NCBI GenBank assembly: GCA_029212905.1
Contig: JARGPB010000019.1
Span: 1-63,926 of the forward strand
DNA length: 63,926 nt
Direction: 5' to 3'
From: Thalassovita sp.
GTDB taxonomy: Bacteria; Pseudomonadota; Alphaproteobacteria; Rhodobacterales; Rhodobacteraceae
Shown: positions 16,348 through 25,883 of the stretch, piece by piece
Numbering within the stretch: the first letter of the stretch is position 1
Layout of the letters: each line of letters begins with the position of its first letter
Notes under the pieces: generated by a model
Databases searched by the model: none
The model's input: only the letters and a program-made list of their open reading frames with translations
Told to the model about the DNA's origin: nothing
Program-made: the position numbers and the translations under genes

Positions 16348-17435
16348 GCATCTCTGTCAATATTTCCCATGATTTCGGGGCGTTCCGACTGAACGCTGCA
16401 TTCGAGGCCGGACCGGGCGTCACCGCCCTGTTCGGGCGCTCGGGGTCTGGGAAAACCACGCTGATCAACGCGGTTGCCGGGTTGTTGACACCACAATCCG
16501 GGCGCATCAGCGTTGGCACGCGCCCCCTGTTCGACAGCCGTACAGGGACCAATGTCCCAGTACACAAACGCCGCGTTGGATATGTGTTTCAGGACGCGCG
16601 CCTGTTCCCTCATATGACCGTCGCGCAGAACCTGCGCTATGGGCAGCGGTTTGCACGTCGTCCGGCCCTGCCCCGGCAGGATGTTATTGATATGCTGGGC
16701 ATTGGCTCTTTGTTGGCGCGGCATCCCACAGCCCTGTCGGGCGGAGAAAAACAGCGCGTGGCAATCGGGCGGGCCTTGCTGTCTGCGCCTGAAATCCTGT
16801 TGCTGGACGAACCTTTGGCCGCTCTGGACGCCGCCCGCAAGGATGAGATCCTCCCGTATCTAGAGCGCCTGCGTGACACGGCGCGCATGCCGATCCTCTA
16901 TGTCAGCCACGCGATGACCGAGGTCGCCCGTCTGGCCGATACGCTGGTGCTATTGCAGGACGGTACAGTGCAGCGCACCGGACCGGTTTCGGCTCTTTTG
17001 TCGGATCCAGATGTCGCGCCATTGATTGGCCTGCGTGATGCAGGTGCGGTGCTGACGGCGGGCGTGGTCGCGCATCACCCGGATGGCCTGACCGAGTTGG
17101 CAGCAGCGGGGGGCACCCTGCATCTGCCACGTATCCCTGCCGGTGTCGGAGATGTCATGCGCGTCCGCATCCATGCCCACGAGGTCATGCTATCCCTGAC
17201 CGCCCCGACCGGGATTTCGGCGTTGAACGTCTTGCGGGCCAGGGTCGATACCATCCTGCAAGGCGAGGGCCCCGGTGCCATGGTGCGGCTGGCCGTCGGT
17301 CCGGATTTTATCCTGGCACGGATCACCCGCAGATCCGCTGAGGCGCTGAAACTTGCGCCCGGCATGCCGTGCTATGCGATTGTCAAATCTGTTTCGGTCG
17401 CCCAGGGCGATGTGGGCGGGGCGGCGCATGGCTAA
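16344..17435 (+). CDS. modC: Molybdate ABC transporter ATPase
   Basis: This is the ATP-hydrolysing subunit of the Mod importer. The 363 residues include Walker A GRSGSGKTT (31-39), the ABC signature LSGGEKQRVAIGRALL (131-146), Walker B ILLLDEPLAALD (151-162) and the switch histidine in YVSHAMTE. The last third (about 290-352) is a Mop/TOBE domain that binds oxyanion and can inhibit transport when molybdate is plentiful. The start overlaps modB by four bases. Confidence 0.94.
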   Translation: MSISVNISHDFGAFRLNAAFEAGPGVTALFGRSGSGKTTLINAVAGLLTPQSGRISVGTRPLFDSRTGTNVPVHKRRVGYVFQDARLFPHMTVAQNLRYGQRFARRPALPRQDVIDMLGIGSLLARHPTALSGGEKQRVAIGRALLSAPEILLLDEPLAALDAARKDEILPYLERLRDTARMPILYVSHAMTEVARLADTLVLLQDGTVQRTGPVSALLSDPDVAPLIGLRDAGAVLTAGVVAHHPDGLTELAAAGGTLHLPRIPAGVGDVMRVRIHAHEVMLSLTAPTGISALNVLRARVDTILQGEGPGAMVRLAVGPDFILARITRRSAEALKLAPGMPCYAIVKSVSVAQGDVGGAAHG

Positions 17436-17525
17436 TGCGTTGAATTAGTCTAAGATAGCGTGGGGCATGTCGAATCTGCCCTGACGCCCTCGAATACTGC
17501 TTTAAGGACCTCACAGATTTGCCAG

Positions 17526-18164
17526 ATGCCCCAGCAGACACTTAGTTCCCCCGACGCGTTGGTGCGTGACATCGTCCGTGGCCTGTATGAAGGCGCGTTT
17601 CTGCCCGGACAGCGATTGATCGAACCGGAGCTGATGGCGAAATATTGCGTCAGCCGCTCCACCGTCCGCGAAGCAATCAAGAAGCTGGCCGCGCAGGGGA
17701 TCGCGGAAACTCATCTGAACCGGGGCGCGCGTATTCGCCAACTGACCCGTGCAGACGCCATGAACATCCTGCTGATCATAGAACCATTGATCGGTCTGGC
17801 CGCCCGTCAAGCCGCGCTGAGCATCCATCTTCCGGGCAACGCAGAGCAGTTCAACACCGTGCTGGAGCCGTTTTTGTCACCGCCGGCCGAACTGGATACT
17901 TTTGACTTTGCCCGGCAGCGCAACCGATTTCACCGGACCATGGCCCGGATCGGCGGCAACACCGAGCTGGAGACCATCCTATCCAACATGAACGTCCATA
18001 TGTTCGGGCATAAGTTGGAGATCACCCCGGAACAGCGCCTCCAAGCCTATGGTCGGATTGGCGCAGCGGTGCTGGCCGGCGATCCGGTCACAGCCGATGC
18101 CGAAGCGCGGGCCTATGTGCGCCGGTCCATGGATCTGCTGGATGATGTATTCCCCGAGGATTGA
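17526..18164 (+). CDS. GntR-family transcriptional regulator (FadR/FCD subgroup)
   Basis: This 212-residue regulator has an N-terminal GntR winged helix: IVRGLYEGAFLPGQRLIEPELM (from about residue 15; the P-G-Q-R-L turn is diagnostic) and VSRSTVREAIKKLAAQG as recognition helix. An all-helical FCD effector domain follows, with RFHRTMARIGGN and a likely metal/ligand histidine set. FCD members usually sense carboxylic acids. The effector is unknown. ATG 17526 aligns best with the family; an upstream GTG (17460) would add 22 residues. It converges on the SDR gene 18265-19053. Confidence 0.82.
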   Translation: MPQQTLSSPDALVRDIVRGLYEGAFLPGQRLIEPELMAKYCVSRSTVREAIKKLAAQGIAETHLNRGARIRQLTRADAMNILLIIEPLIGLAARQAALSIHLPGNAEQFNTVLEPFLSPPAELDTFDFARQRNRFHRTMARIGGNTELETILSNMNVHMFGHKLEITPEQRLQAYGRIGAAVLAGDPVTADAEARAYVRRSMDLLDDVFPED

Positions 18165-18173
18165 TCCAATGGA

Positions 18174-18227
18174 GTGCGCATTCTGCGCACGCTGGATGTC
18201 TCGGGAAATCTTCGCTGAAGATTTCCC
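18174..18227. repeat. Two adjacent perfect palindromes between convergent genes
   Basis: GTGCGCA/TGCGCAC (18174-18190, loop TTC) is followed 12 bases later by an 11-base-stem hairpin GGGAAATCTTC/GAAGATTTCCC with a 3-base loop (18203-18227). They sit between the ends of the convergent GntR and SDR genes. The first could be a REP-like unit. The second could serve as a bidirectional terminator, though no T-run follows. Confidence 0.6.
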
Positions 18228-18264
18228 TCGGGTTTGGCGCGGACCGCACGGATTTCGCCAGACC

Positions 18265-19053
18265 TTACTGCTCGCGCAGCATTCTTTGTAGCTTGGCCAT
18301 GCCGCCCAGCCAGCGGTCATAATCTGCGGTCTTGTTCTGCATATAGCTGCGGACCTGTGCGTGCGGTAGAATGAGGAACTGTTCGGACTCGATCCCGTCT
18401 AGGGTGGTCTTGGCAACCTCCTCGGCGCTGAGAACCCCATCCAGGGATTCCGCCCCGCCGCCACCCAGCCCGGACAGCATATCCGTCTGCACGCCCTGTG
18501 GGCACAGAACCGACACGCGAATGCCCGCGTCCTTGTGCGTAAACGCCAGGTTTTCGGCAAAGCCTATCGCGGCATGTTTGGTGGTTCCATAAACGGCGCT
18601 ACCGATCTGGTTCAAAAGTCCCGCCGCCGAGACCGTCTGCAAAAAGTAGCCGCCGCCACGGGCCTCCATCCTGTCGACCAGGTGACGGGCCGCATGAACA
18701 TGCGCCATCACGTTGATCTCCCATGACATTTGCCACACGTCATCCGGTGCGACCACAGACGAGCTGAGCCCAGCATCCAACCCCTGAGCCACCCCCGCAT
18801 TCGAGCAAAACAAGTCAATCGGCCCGTCTTCGGTCTCGATCGTGTCGATCATTGCGGCCATCGCCGCGCTGTCGCGCACATCCAACGTAAAGGCCCGCCC
18901 CCCGATGGACTTGGCCACCTGTTCAGCGCTGTCGCCGTCCAGATCCGCCACAATCACCTTTTTCGCGCCGCGTTCATGCAGCGCCTCGGCCAGAGCCTTG
19001 CCGATGCCATTCCCCCCGCCGGTCACGACCGCAGTAATACCTTCGATATGCAT
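18265..19053 (-). CDS. SDR-family NAD(P)-dependent oxidoreductase
   Basis: This classical short-chain dehydrogenase has 262 residues. The nucleotide-binding TGGGNGIG lies at 11-18, NAG at 85-87, and the catalytic Ser142, Tyr155 and Lys159 are in the Y-x3-K arrangement. Asp38 after the second beta strand (VADLDGD) favours NAD(H). The substrate is not evident. ATG 19053 (MHIEGITAV) follows a GGGGAGGTGAT ribosome site on the minus strand. The gene is monocistronic and convergent with the GntR regulator, which may or may not control it. Confidence 0.85.
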   Translation of the reverse strand: MHIEGITAVVTGGGNGIGKALAEALHERGAKKVIVADLDGDSAEQVAKSIGGRAFTLDVRDSAAMAAMIDTIETEDGPIDLFCSNAGVAQGLDAGLSSSVVAPDDVWQMSWEINVMAHVHAARHLVDRMEARGGGYFLQTVSAAGLLNQIGSAVYGTTKHAAIGFAENLAFTHKDAGIRVSVLCPQGVQTDMLSGLGGGGAESLDGVLSAEEVAKTTLDGIESEQFLILPHAQVRSYMQNKTADYDRWLGGMAKLQRMLREQ

Positions 19054-19335
19054 GAAATCACCTCCCCTGATCACACTGCCTGACAGTTTCGTCCCCGCAA
19101 TAGCGCGGCGCAAGGGCTGGGGCTTTTAACTGTGCGTCACATGGAACGCCTGATCGGGCCCAAGGCCCAAAGGCTGCCTCGTGTGGTATACAAAGCCGAA
19201 ACGCAGAATTTTCGGGAAACATGGCGATGCTGCGCGTGTCTGTGCCGGATTTCGCGCTGATCTCTACCTATGGCCAGCTTGCCTTTTGCGCGTCCCGCAG
19301 TATGTAGTGGTACGGTTCTCTTACGGGCTAGGTGA

Positions 19336-19791
19336 ATGATTCAATACGTCCTGAAATGCGCCAACGACCACCGCTTTGACAGCTGGTTCCAATCCGGTGA
19401 GGCCTTTGACAAGCTCAAGGCCGCTGGCATGGTCAGTTGTTCGGTTTGCGGCAGCACCGATGTGGAAAAGGCGATCATGGCCCCGCGCGTCCGTCCGGCA
19501 CGATCCGCCCAGCCCCAAGAGACTGACACCGTAAAGCCCCCGCAACGACCGGACCTTAGCCAGCCCGCCTCGGAAACCGAGCGCGCGATCACTGCGCTGC
19601 GAAAGAAAGTCGAAGAGACCTCGGAATATGTCGGGAACAACTTCGCAAAAGAAGCCCGCGCCATGCATGACGGCGACGCACCCGAACGTGCAATCTATGG
19701 CGAGGCCAAGCCCGGCGAGGCCAAGAAACTCCTGGAAGAGGGCGTTCCTGTCTTGCCGTTGCCTTTTTCGACAGGACGGAAAACAAACTAA
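19336..19791 (+). CDS. DUF1178 family protein
   Basis: This is a 151-residue conserved alphaproteobacterial protein of unknown function. The N-terminus MIQYVLKCANDHRFDSWFQS with a zinc-ribbon-like pair Cys35/Cys38 (SCSVCGS) is diagnostic of DUF1178. The central part is proline-rich and polar, and the C-terminal half has EERVGxxFAxEARAMHxG-like residues. It lies 12 bases upstream of an SDR gene and is probably co-transcribed. The 280 bases before it show no gene. Confidence 0.9.
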   Translation: MIQYVLKCANDHRFDSWFQSGEAFDKLKAAGMVSCSVCGSTDVEKAIMAPRVRPARSAQPQETDTVKPPQRPDLSQPASETERAITALRKKVEETSEYVGNNFAKEARAMHDGDAPERAIYGEAKPGEAKKLLEEGVPVLPLPFSTGRKTN

Positions 19792-19803
19792 GGAACAGAC
19801 CGC

Positions 19804-20448
19804 ATGCATGTAGTCATTACCGGCGCCAATCGCGGAATTGGACGCGCGCTTGGGGATCTCTATACTGCGGCGGGGCACGAGATCACCGGCACTGCGCGTC
19901 ACACACCGGGCTACCTGCCTCTTGATGTGACCCAACCCGCGCAATTCGCAAACCTGTCCACAGCCATGGCAGACCGCCCGGTCGACTTGTTGATCTGCAA
20001 CGCAGGCGCATATCTGGATCAGGGACAACAGCTCGAAAATGGATACCCCCCGCAAATGTGGGCGGACATGATGGCCACCAACGTCACTGGCGTTTTTCTG
20101 ACAATCCAGAGCCTGCTGCCCAACCTGCGCCTCAGCAAGTCCGCCAAGATCGCGATACTCTCGTCGCAAATGGCCAGCCACACCCGCGCGCCCGGCGGCA
20201 GCTATATCTACCGCGCGTCAAAAGCCGCCGTTCTGAATTTGGGACGCAACCTGGCCACAGACCTAAAGCCCGAGGCCATCTCGGTCGGAATTTACCATCC
20301 CGGTTGGGTGCAGACTGATATGGGCGGCGCCACCGCCGACATCACAGTCCAAGAGGCCACCGCAGGATTGGCCGCGCGCTTTGACGCCTTGGGCCCGGCG
20401 ACAACCGGGTGTTTTGAAACCTGGGACGGACGGCCCCACGCGTACTAG
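19804..20448 (+). CDS. Short SDR-family oxidoreductase
   Basis: This is a 214-residue short-chain dehydrogenase with TGANRGIG at 6-13, NAG at 66-68, a serine at 120-121 and Tyr136-x3-Lys140. Arg32 after the second strand (GTARHTPG) suggests preference for NADP(H). It resembles the C-factor/carbonyl-reductase-like group of short SDRs. The substrate is unknown. It follows the DUF1178 gene by 12 bases. Confidence 0.82.
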   Translation: MHVVITGANRGIGRALGDLYTAAGHEITGTARHTPGYLPLDVTQPAQFANLSTAMADRPVDLLICNAGAYLDQGQQLENGYPPQMWADMMATNVTGVFLTIQSLLPNLRLSKSAKIAILSSQMASHTRAPGGSYIYRASKAAVLNLGRNLATDLKPEAISVGIYHPGWVQTDMGGATADITVQEATAGLAARFDALGPATTGCFETWDGRPHAY

Positions 20449-20483
20449 AATAGGCGCGCGATACCGGCCCCTTTCCCCGCCGC

Positions 20484-20508
20484 CGTTTCATCTTGCCTCA
20501 AATACTCA
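20484..20508. repeat. Possible dispersed intergenic motif
   Basis: The stretch TTTCATCTTGCCTCAAATA (from 20486) lies just after an SDR stop. From memory, similar strings recur after genes in Rhodobacterales genomes. It occurs once here, so the repeat nature cannot be shown from this window. Confidence 0.25.
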
Positions 20509-20653
20509 AATCCGACCGTCAGGCACAGACAGGCGCTTTCGGGCCCTTTCGCACTGCTGAACAGCTGCAAATCGGGCCTGCGACACCATTGTTATCTTGC
20601 CCTTAAGCGCGCAACCCGCTAATTCGCGCGGGACAAAGAAGCAAGGACAGACC

Positions 20654-21892
20654 ATGCCCGTTCTCGTGATGAAATTCGGCGGCACCTCCGTCGCCACGCT
20701 GGACCGCATCAAACGCGCCGCTAAGCGCGTTGGCCTGGAAGTGGCCAAAGGCTATGACGTGATCGTCATCGTCTCGGCCATGTCGGGTGAAACCAACAAG
20801 CTGGTGGGCTTCGTGAATGAAACCTCGCCGCTGTATGATGCGCGTGAATATGATGCCGTTGTAAGCTCGGGCGAGAACGTGACCGCCGGCCTGATGGCGC
20901 TGACATTACAGGAAATGGACGTGCCCGCGCGCAGCTGGCAGGGCTGGCAAGTGCCGGTTAAAACCAGCAGCACCCACAGCTCGGCCCGGATCGAAGAGAT
21001 CCCCACCGACAATATCAGCGCCAAATTCGGCGAAGGGATGCGCGTCGCCGTTGTGGCCGGGTTCCAGGGTGTATCGCCCGAGGGCCGGATCACCACGCTG
21101 GGCCGGGGTGGCTCGGATACCACGGCTGTGGCTTTTGCTGCCGCCTTTGGCGCCGAGCGGTGCGATATCTACACCGATGTGGATGGCGTCTATACCACCG
21201 ACCCGCGGATCAGCCCCAAGGCCCGCAAACTGGACAAGATTTCGTTCGAGGAAATGCTCGAACTGGCCTCGCTTGGTGCGAAGGTCCTGCAAACCCGCTC
21301 GGTCGAGCTGGCGATGCGTTTCAACGTGAAACTGCGTGTGCTCAGCTCGTTCGAAGAACCGTCTGATGAGGCCGGCACCCTTGTGTGCCCCGAGGAGGAA
21401 GTCATGGAAAATCGCCCTGTATCCGGTATCGCTTATTCGCGTGACGAGGCCAAGATGACCCTCGTGTCGATCGCTGACCGCCCCGGCATTGCCGCCGCCA
21501 TTTTCGGCCCCCTGTCCGAGGCCGGCGTGAACGTGGATATGATTATTCAGAACATTTCTGAGGACGGTCGCACCGACATGACCTTCTCGTGCCCGACCGA
21601 CCAGGTACTGCGCGCACAAAAGGCGATGGACGAGGCCAAGGCCAACGGCACGATCAACTTCGAAGAGCTGATCGCCGACACCGACGTGTGCAAAGTCTCG
21701 GCTGTGGGCATTGGGATGCGGTCGCAATCGGGCGTTGCCGCGCTGATGTTCCAGACCCTGTCGGACGAAGGTATCAACATCAAGGTCATCGCGACCTCGG
21801 AAATCAAGATCTCGGTACTGATTGATCGCAAGTACATGGAGCTGGCCGTGCAGGCCCTGCATGACGCGTTCGAGCTGGAAAAAGCCGTCTGA
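20654..21892 (+). CDS. lysC: Aspartate kinase
   Basis: This enzyme phosphorylates L-aspartate, the first step to lysine, threonine and methionine. The 412-residue protein starts with the kinase motif MKFGGTS (6-12), contains GRGGSDTTAVA and ends in two ACT domains (about 265-412) that bind lysine and threonine for feedback control. An internal start for a separate beta subunit is possible, as in Corynebacterium and Bacillus, but is not shown here. I chose ATG 20654 after AAGGACAG. A strong terminator follows. lysC beside ptsP is conserved in alphaproteobacteria. Confidence 0.95.
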   Translation: MPVLVMKFGGTSVATLDRIKRAAKRVGLEVAKGYDVIVIVSAMSGETNKLVGFVNETSPLYDAREYDAVVSSGENVTAGLMALTLQEMDVPARSWQGWQVPVKTSSTHSSARIEEIPTDNISAKFGEGMRVAVVAGFQGVSPEGRITTLGRGGSDTTAVAFAAAFGAERCDIYTDVDGVYTTDPRISPKARKLDKISFEEMLELASLGAKVLQTRSVELAMRFNVKLRVLSSFEEPSDEAGTLVCPEEEVMENRPVSGIAYSRDEAKMTLVSIADRPGIAAAIFGPLSEAGVNVDMIIQNISEDGRTDMTFSCPTDQVLRAQKAMDEAKANGTINFEELIADTDVCKVSAVGIGMRSQSGVAALMFQTLSDEGINIKVIATSEIKISVLIDRKYMELAVQALHDAFELEKAV

Positions 21893-21925
21893 TCCGATCC
21901 GCCCCGTGCGGTCCGTGAATTCCCC

Positions 21926-21957
21926 AAGCACCGGCTGGCATTGTCCCGCCGGTGCTT
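21926..21957 (+). terminator. Rho-independent terminator of lysC
   Basis: A perfect 10-base stem AAGCACCGGC/GCCGGTGCTT has a 12-base loop and is followed by GCATTTT, 34 bases after the lysC stop. Confidence 0.85.
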
Positions 21958-22211
21958 GCATTTTGGCGGTTGTGTAATGGCCAAAAAACACTCATAACGC
22001 GAAAAATACAGAATTTAATGCCCGCACCCAATGCTGCAACTGCATAGTTTCTGCGGCGACTGCAAAATATAAGTACCGAAGCACGCAACATAATTCCGCA
22101 TCCGCAACATTTCGCGCATATTTCGTACGCACTGCCACGATATCCGTTTTCCTCAACCGCGACTTGTGATCTAACCCCCCTGGATCGGACGAATTTGGGA
22201 CAGCCGACGGA
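21958..22211. other. AT-richer leader region before ptsP
   Basis: The 320-base gap between lysC and ptsP holds the lysC terminator and then about 250 bases that are more AT-rich than the surroundings. No ORF with family character and no RNA gene were recognised. It presumably contains the ptsP promoter. Confidence 0.4.
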
Positions 22212-24455
22212 ATGACCGAAACTACGGAAACCGAAAGCCGCAAACTGCTGGGCCGTCTGCGCGACGCGATGGCCAAGGAGAATCCCGGACAGGCGCGCCT
22301 GAACGAGATCACGCATCTTATTGCCGATTCCATGGGAACCGAGGTGTGCTCGATCTACCTGTTCCGCGATGCCGAAACGCTGGAACTGTGCGCGACTGAA
22401 GGCCTGAACCCTGAATCCGTCCACCAGACCAAGATGAAACTGGGCGAGGGTCTGGTCGGCCGGGTCGCCCGCACAGGGGACATCGTAAACGAGGCCGACG
22501 CGCCCTCGGCCAAGGGATTCCGGTACATGCCGGAAACCGGCGAAGAGATTTATTCGTCCTTCCTGGGTATCCCAATCCAGCGCCTGGGCGAAAAGCTGGG
22601 CGTTCTGGTCGTCCAATCGAAACAGGCCCGCGAATTTTCAGCGGATGAGCTGTATGCGCTGGAAGTGGTGGCCATGGTCCTGGCCGAAATGACGGAGCTG
22701 GGCGCCTTTACCGGCGACGGCGCCGCCATGACAGCGCGGCACAAACAGCCGGTCCTGATGCGTGGCACCTCGGCACAAGAAGGCGCGACCGAGGGCCATG
22801 TCTGGCTGCACGAACCGCGCGTTGTCGTGACCAATCCGATTGCCGAGGACCCTCATAAGGAACTTACCCGCCTGCGCGAAGCCGTGGATGCGCTGCGCGT
22901 CAGCGTGGACCAATTGCTGGCCGGTGCCTCAGGGGGGGATGCCGAGCAGGTTCAGGTGCTCGAAGCTTACCGGATGTTTGCCAATTCCAAAGGCTGGATG
23001 CGCCGGATGGAAGAGGACATCTCGCGCGGGTTGTCAGCCGAGGCCGCGGTGGAAAAGGAACAATCCACCGCACGCGCCCGCCTGAGCCAAGTCACGGATG
23101 CCTATCTGCGTGACAGGCTGCATGATCTGGATGACCTGTCCAACCGCCTGCTGCGCATTCTGACCGGACAAGGAACCGAAACCGGCGCGGACATGCCCAG
23201 CGACCCGATCCTGATCGCCCGCAACATCGGTCCAGCCGAACTGTTGGACTACGGGCGGTCGCTGAAGGGAATTGTGCTGGAGGAAGGCTCGGTCGGGTCA
23301 CATGCGGCGATTGTTGCGCGGGCACTGGCGATACCTCTGGTCATCCATACGGGACGCATCACCACCGAGGCCCTGAATGGCGATCACATCATGGTGGACG
23401 GCGAACAGGGCGTGGTCCATCTGCGCCCCGACGATACCGTGGTCGCGGCCTTTCGGGATAAGATCGCAATGCAGGCCAAGGCGCAGGAACGCTATGCCTC
23501 GATCCGGCAGGAACCCGCAACAACCCTGTGCGGCAAAACGATTGACCTGCATATGAACGCGGGCCTGATGGCCGACCTGCCCAGCCTGGACGGATCCGGG
23601 GCCGAAGGCGTGGGCCTATTCCGCACCGAGCTGCAATTCCTGGTGCGCAACCAGATGCCCCGACGATCCGAACTGTCTGCGCTCTATGCGCGGGTTCTGG
23701 ACGCGGCCAATGGCAAACGGGTGGTGTTCCGCACGCTGGACATCGGGTCGGACAAAGTGCTGCCCTATATGAAGCCCCAGGACGAGCCGAACCCGGCCCT
23801 TGGCTGGCGCGCCATTCGCGTCGGGCTGGATAAGCCGGGCGTGCTGCGGATGCAGCTTCAGGCGCTGATCCGCGCGGCGCAAGGACGCGAACTGACGATC
23901 ATGTTCCCGTTCGTCGCGCAATACGAAGAGTACAAAGCCGCCAAATCCGCGATGGACAAGGCCATGGAACGCGAGCGCATCCTGGGCCATCTGCTGCCCA
24001 AGAAGGTGGAAATCGGCGCGATGCTTGAGACCCCCTCATTAGCTTTTGCGCCGGATCGGTTCTATCAAGAGGTTGATTTCCTTTCGATTGGCGGGAACGA
24101 CCTGAAGCAATTTTTCTTTGCCGCCGACCGGGAAAACGAACGCGTCCGCCGCCGGTATGATACGCTTAACGTCAGTTTCCTGACCTTCTTGGAAGAGATC
24201 GTGAAGCGCTGCGATGCCTCGAACACCTCGCTCAGCTTTTGCGGCGAGGATGCCGGTCGGCCGGTCGAGGCCGCTTGTTTTGCGGCGATCGGGTTCAAAA
24301 TGCTGTCAATGAGGCCCGCGTCGATCGGACCCGTGAAACATATGCTGCGACGCCTGAACTTGGACGAGCTGCGCCAGGTCATCAACGACGCCTATGTCAG
24401 CGGCGAACAATCCGTGCGCCCTGCGGTCATGGAATATCTGCGCAAATCCACCTGA
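22212..24455 (+). CDS. ptsP: Phosphoenolpyruvate-protein phosphotransferase PtsP (EI-Ntr)
   Basis: This is enzyme I of the nitrogen-related PTS: it takes phosphate from PEP and passes it to NPr (PtsO) and EIIA-Ntr. It is a cytoplasmic regulatory relay rather than a sugar importer. The 747 residues have an N-terminal GAF domain (about 20-165) that in other bacteria senses glutamine. An EI N-terminal part follows with the phosphorylated His364 in GSVGSHAAIVARAL, then a C-terminal PEP-binding barrel with GLFRTELQFLVR and SFCGEDAG. Its position after lysC is conserved in the class. Confidence 0.94.
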   Translation: MTETTETESRKLLGRLRDAMAKENPGQARLNEITHLIADSMGTEVCSIYLFRDAETLELCATEGLNPESVHQTKMKLGEGLVGRVARTGDIVNEADAPSAKGFRYMPETGEEIYSSFLGIPIQRLGEKLGVLVVQSKQAREFSADELYALEVVAMVLAEMTELGAFTGDGAAMTARHKQPVLMRGTSAQEGATEGHVWLHEPRVVVTNPIAEDPHKELTRLREAVDALRVSVDQLLAGASGGDAEQVQVLEAYRMFANSKGWMRRMEEDISRGLSAEAAVEKEQSTARARLSQVTDAYLRDRLHDLDDLSNRLLRILTGQGTETGADMPSDPILIARNIGPAELLDYGRSLKGIVLEEGSVGSHAAIVARALAIPLVIHTGRITTEALNGDHIMVDGEQGVVHLRPDDTVVAAFRDKIAMQAKAQERYASIRQEPATTLCGKTIDLHMNAGLMADLPSLDGSGAEGVGLFRTELQFLVRNQMPRRSELSALYARVLDAANGKRVVFRTLDIGSDKVLPYMKPQDEPNPALGWRAIRVGLDKPGVLRMQLQALIRAAQGRELTIMFPFVAQYEEYKAAKSAMDKAMERERILGHLLPKKVEIGAMLETPSLAFAPDRFYQEVDFLSIGGNDLKQFFFAADRENERVRRRYDTLNVSFLTFLEEIVKRCDASNTSLSFCGEDAGRPVEAACFAAIGFKMLSMRPASIGPVKHMLRRLNLDELRQVINDAYVSGEQSVRPAVMEYLRKST

Positions 24456-24468
24456 ACATAGGCCTGGG

Positions 24469-25230
24469 TTAGGACTGGTGCGTCTTTGGCAGGCGCAGGC
24501 GGGCCTGAAGATCCTCGCGCAGGTCTGACTCGGGGCGATCCGCCTCGATGGCCAGTTTCCTGAGCCCGAAATGAACATGGGCGATTTGCTGGTAATAGCT
24601 GGTGTAGGCGTAATTCGTCGCCGCCCCCGCCACGGCCCCCAATACAGGAACGGTTTGTGCCGCCAGTTTCTGCCCCAGCACCGTGGCCAGCCGGGGCGCG
24701 ACCTTGGCAATCAGGCCTTGCAGCGTCTTTCCTTGCAATGTCACCCGTGTCGCGAAAAAGGCCATGTCAGCGCCGTCATCGTCGGACAGGGGCCCCGCAG
24801 CGGCCAGCACTCGGATACAGTCGAACTGCACGCTCTCCGAGGCCGGATCGAACCCATGCTCGACCGCGACGCCCTGGATCGCGCGCAAAAGCACGGTGGT
24901 CGTCACAGGTAACTCGGCCAGGGCCGACGGCAGGCCGCCAAATCCACCCGCAGCCCCCATCGCGGTGGCGGCTGCGGTATTCAGCCAGGCAGGCTGATCA
25001 CCAACGACCCCACGCGAGCCATGCGCGGCCTTCATCGCAATTTGCAGGGCCTTTTCTGTGCCGTCGTCCAACTGGCTGCGCACCCCAGCTGGCAGGCGAT
25101 CCAGCAGGCTCTCGGCCTTGCCGCCAATCAGGTTGAGCACCTGAATACCGACACCGCCCGCATCCCGGTGACGCTGCGCGAGCGTATCCAGCTCGGCTTC
25201 GATATCAATCAGATCGGTGCTGTCGGTCAT
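24469..25230 (-). CDS. EcsC family protein
   Basis: This 253-residue protein resembles the EcsC family, named after a gene of the Bacillus Ecs cluster; its biochemical role is unsettled. Family features are an amphipathic, glycine- and alanine-rich centre (AATAMGAAGGFGGLPSALAE) and hydrophobic AQTVPVLGAVAGAATNYAYT near the C-terminus, which suggest membrane association. It converges with ptsP, 13 bases apart, without a visible terminator between. Confidence 0.85.
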   Translation of the reverse strand: MTDSTDLIDIEAELDTLAQRHRDAGGVGIQVLNLIGGKAESLLDRLPAGVRSQLDDGTEKALQIAMKAAHGSRGVVGDQPAWLNTAAATAMGAAGGFGGLPSALAELPVTTTVLLRAIQGVAVEHGFDPASESVQFDCIRVLAAAGPLSDDDGADMAFFATRVTLQGKTLQGLIAKVAPRLATVLGQKLAAQTVPVLGAVAGAATNYAYTSYYQQIAHVHFGLRKLAIEADRPESDLREDLQARLRLPKTHQS

Positions 25231-25282
25231 TTGATGGCTCCTGCTGGGATACCTTTCTAGATTGGCAGCCCAAAGCCCGGTT

Positions 25283-25771
25283 TCAACCCGTGACCTTTGT
25301 CACATCGCCGCTGACGCCCGCCCAGGCGCCGGGATGCAGATCCTGCCCCAGCACGCGGTCTGGGTTCGTCGGCGGGGGCATCCGAACGTCCTTGAGCGGT
25401 AAAAACCCAAAGCGCCGGTAATAGGGCGCATCGCCAACCAACATCACCCGCTCCCAGCCCAGACGTCGGGCGCGGTCCAGGCTGTCCTGGATCAACATGG
25501 CGCCCAGCCCCTCGCCTTGGCGGGTGGGGTGCACGGCCACGGGCCCCAACAGCAAAGCATGCTGCCCACCAACCAGCACGGGCCAATAGCGAATGGCCCC
25601 GCCCAGGATGCCGCCCCCGTCCCGCGCAATGACCGACAAACCCGGCACCGGCGGCACGTCCTCGCGCAGCCTGTAGGACGACAACGCCGTCCGCCCCGGT
25701 GCAAAGCAAAGGTCATACAGAGCTTCGACTTCCCACCAATCTTCGGGCGTTTCCTCGGTCAGGGTTAGCAT
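25283..25771 (-). CDS. GNAT-family N-acetyltransferase (YhbS-like)
   Basis: This 162-residue GNAT protein has the acetyl-CoA-binding motif A visible as GPVAVHPTRQGEGLGAML, followed by GDAPYYRRFGFLP, the pattern of the YhbS-like subgroup. The substrate is unknown. It is divergent from the flavin reductase gene and precedes ecsC on the same strand by 52 bases, so both may share a transcript. Confidence 0.85.
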   Translation of the reverse strand: MLTLTEETPEDWWEVEALYDLCFAPGRTALSSYRLREDVPPVPGLSVIARDGGGILGGAIRYWPVLVGGQHALLLGPVAVHPTRQGEGLGAMLIQDSLDRARRLGWERVMLVGDAPYYRRFGFLPLKDVRMPPPTNPDRVLGQDLHPGAWAGVSGDVTKVTG

Positions 25772-25883
25772 TGGCGGGCTTTGAACTCTTTCAACATTGA
25801 AATTTCAGTGGAAACGCCACTAACACGGCGCTAGGTCTGAGACAAACCGCAAACACAAAAGACGCGCAAGAGGATACGGGCAG

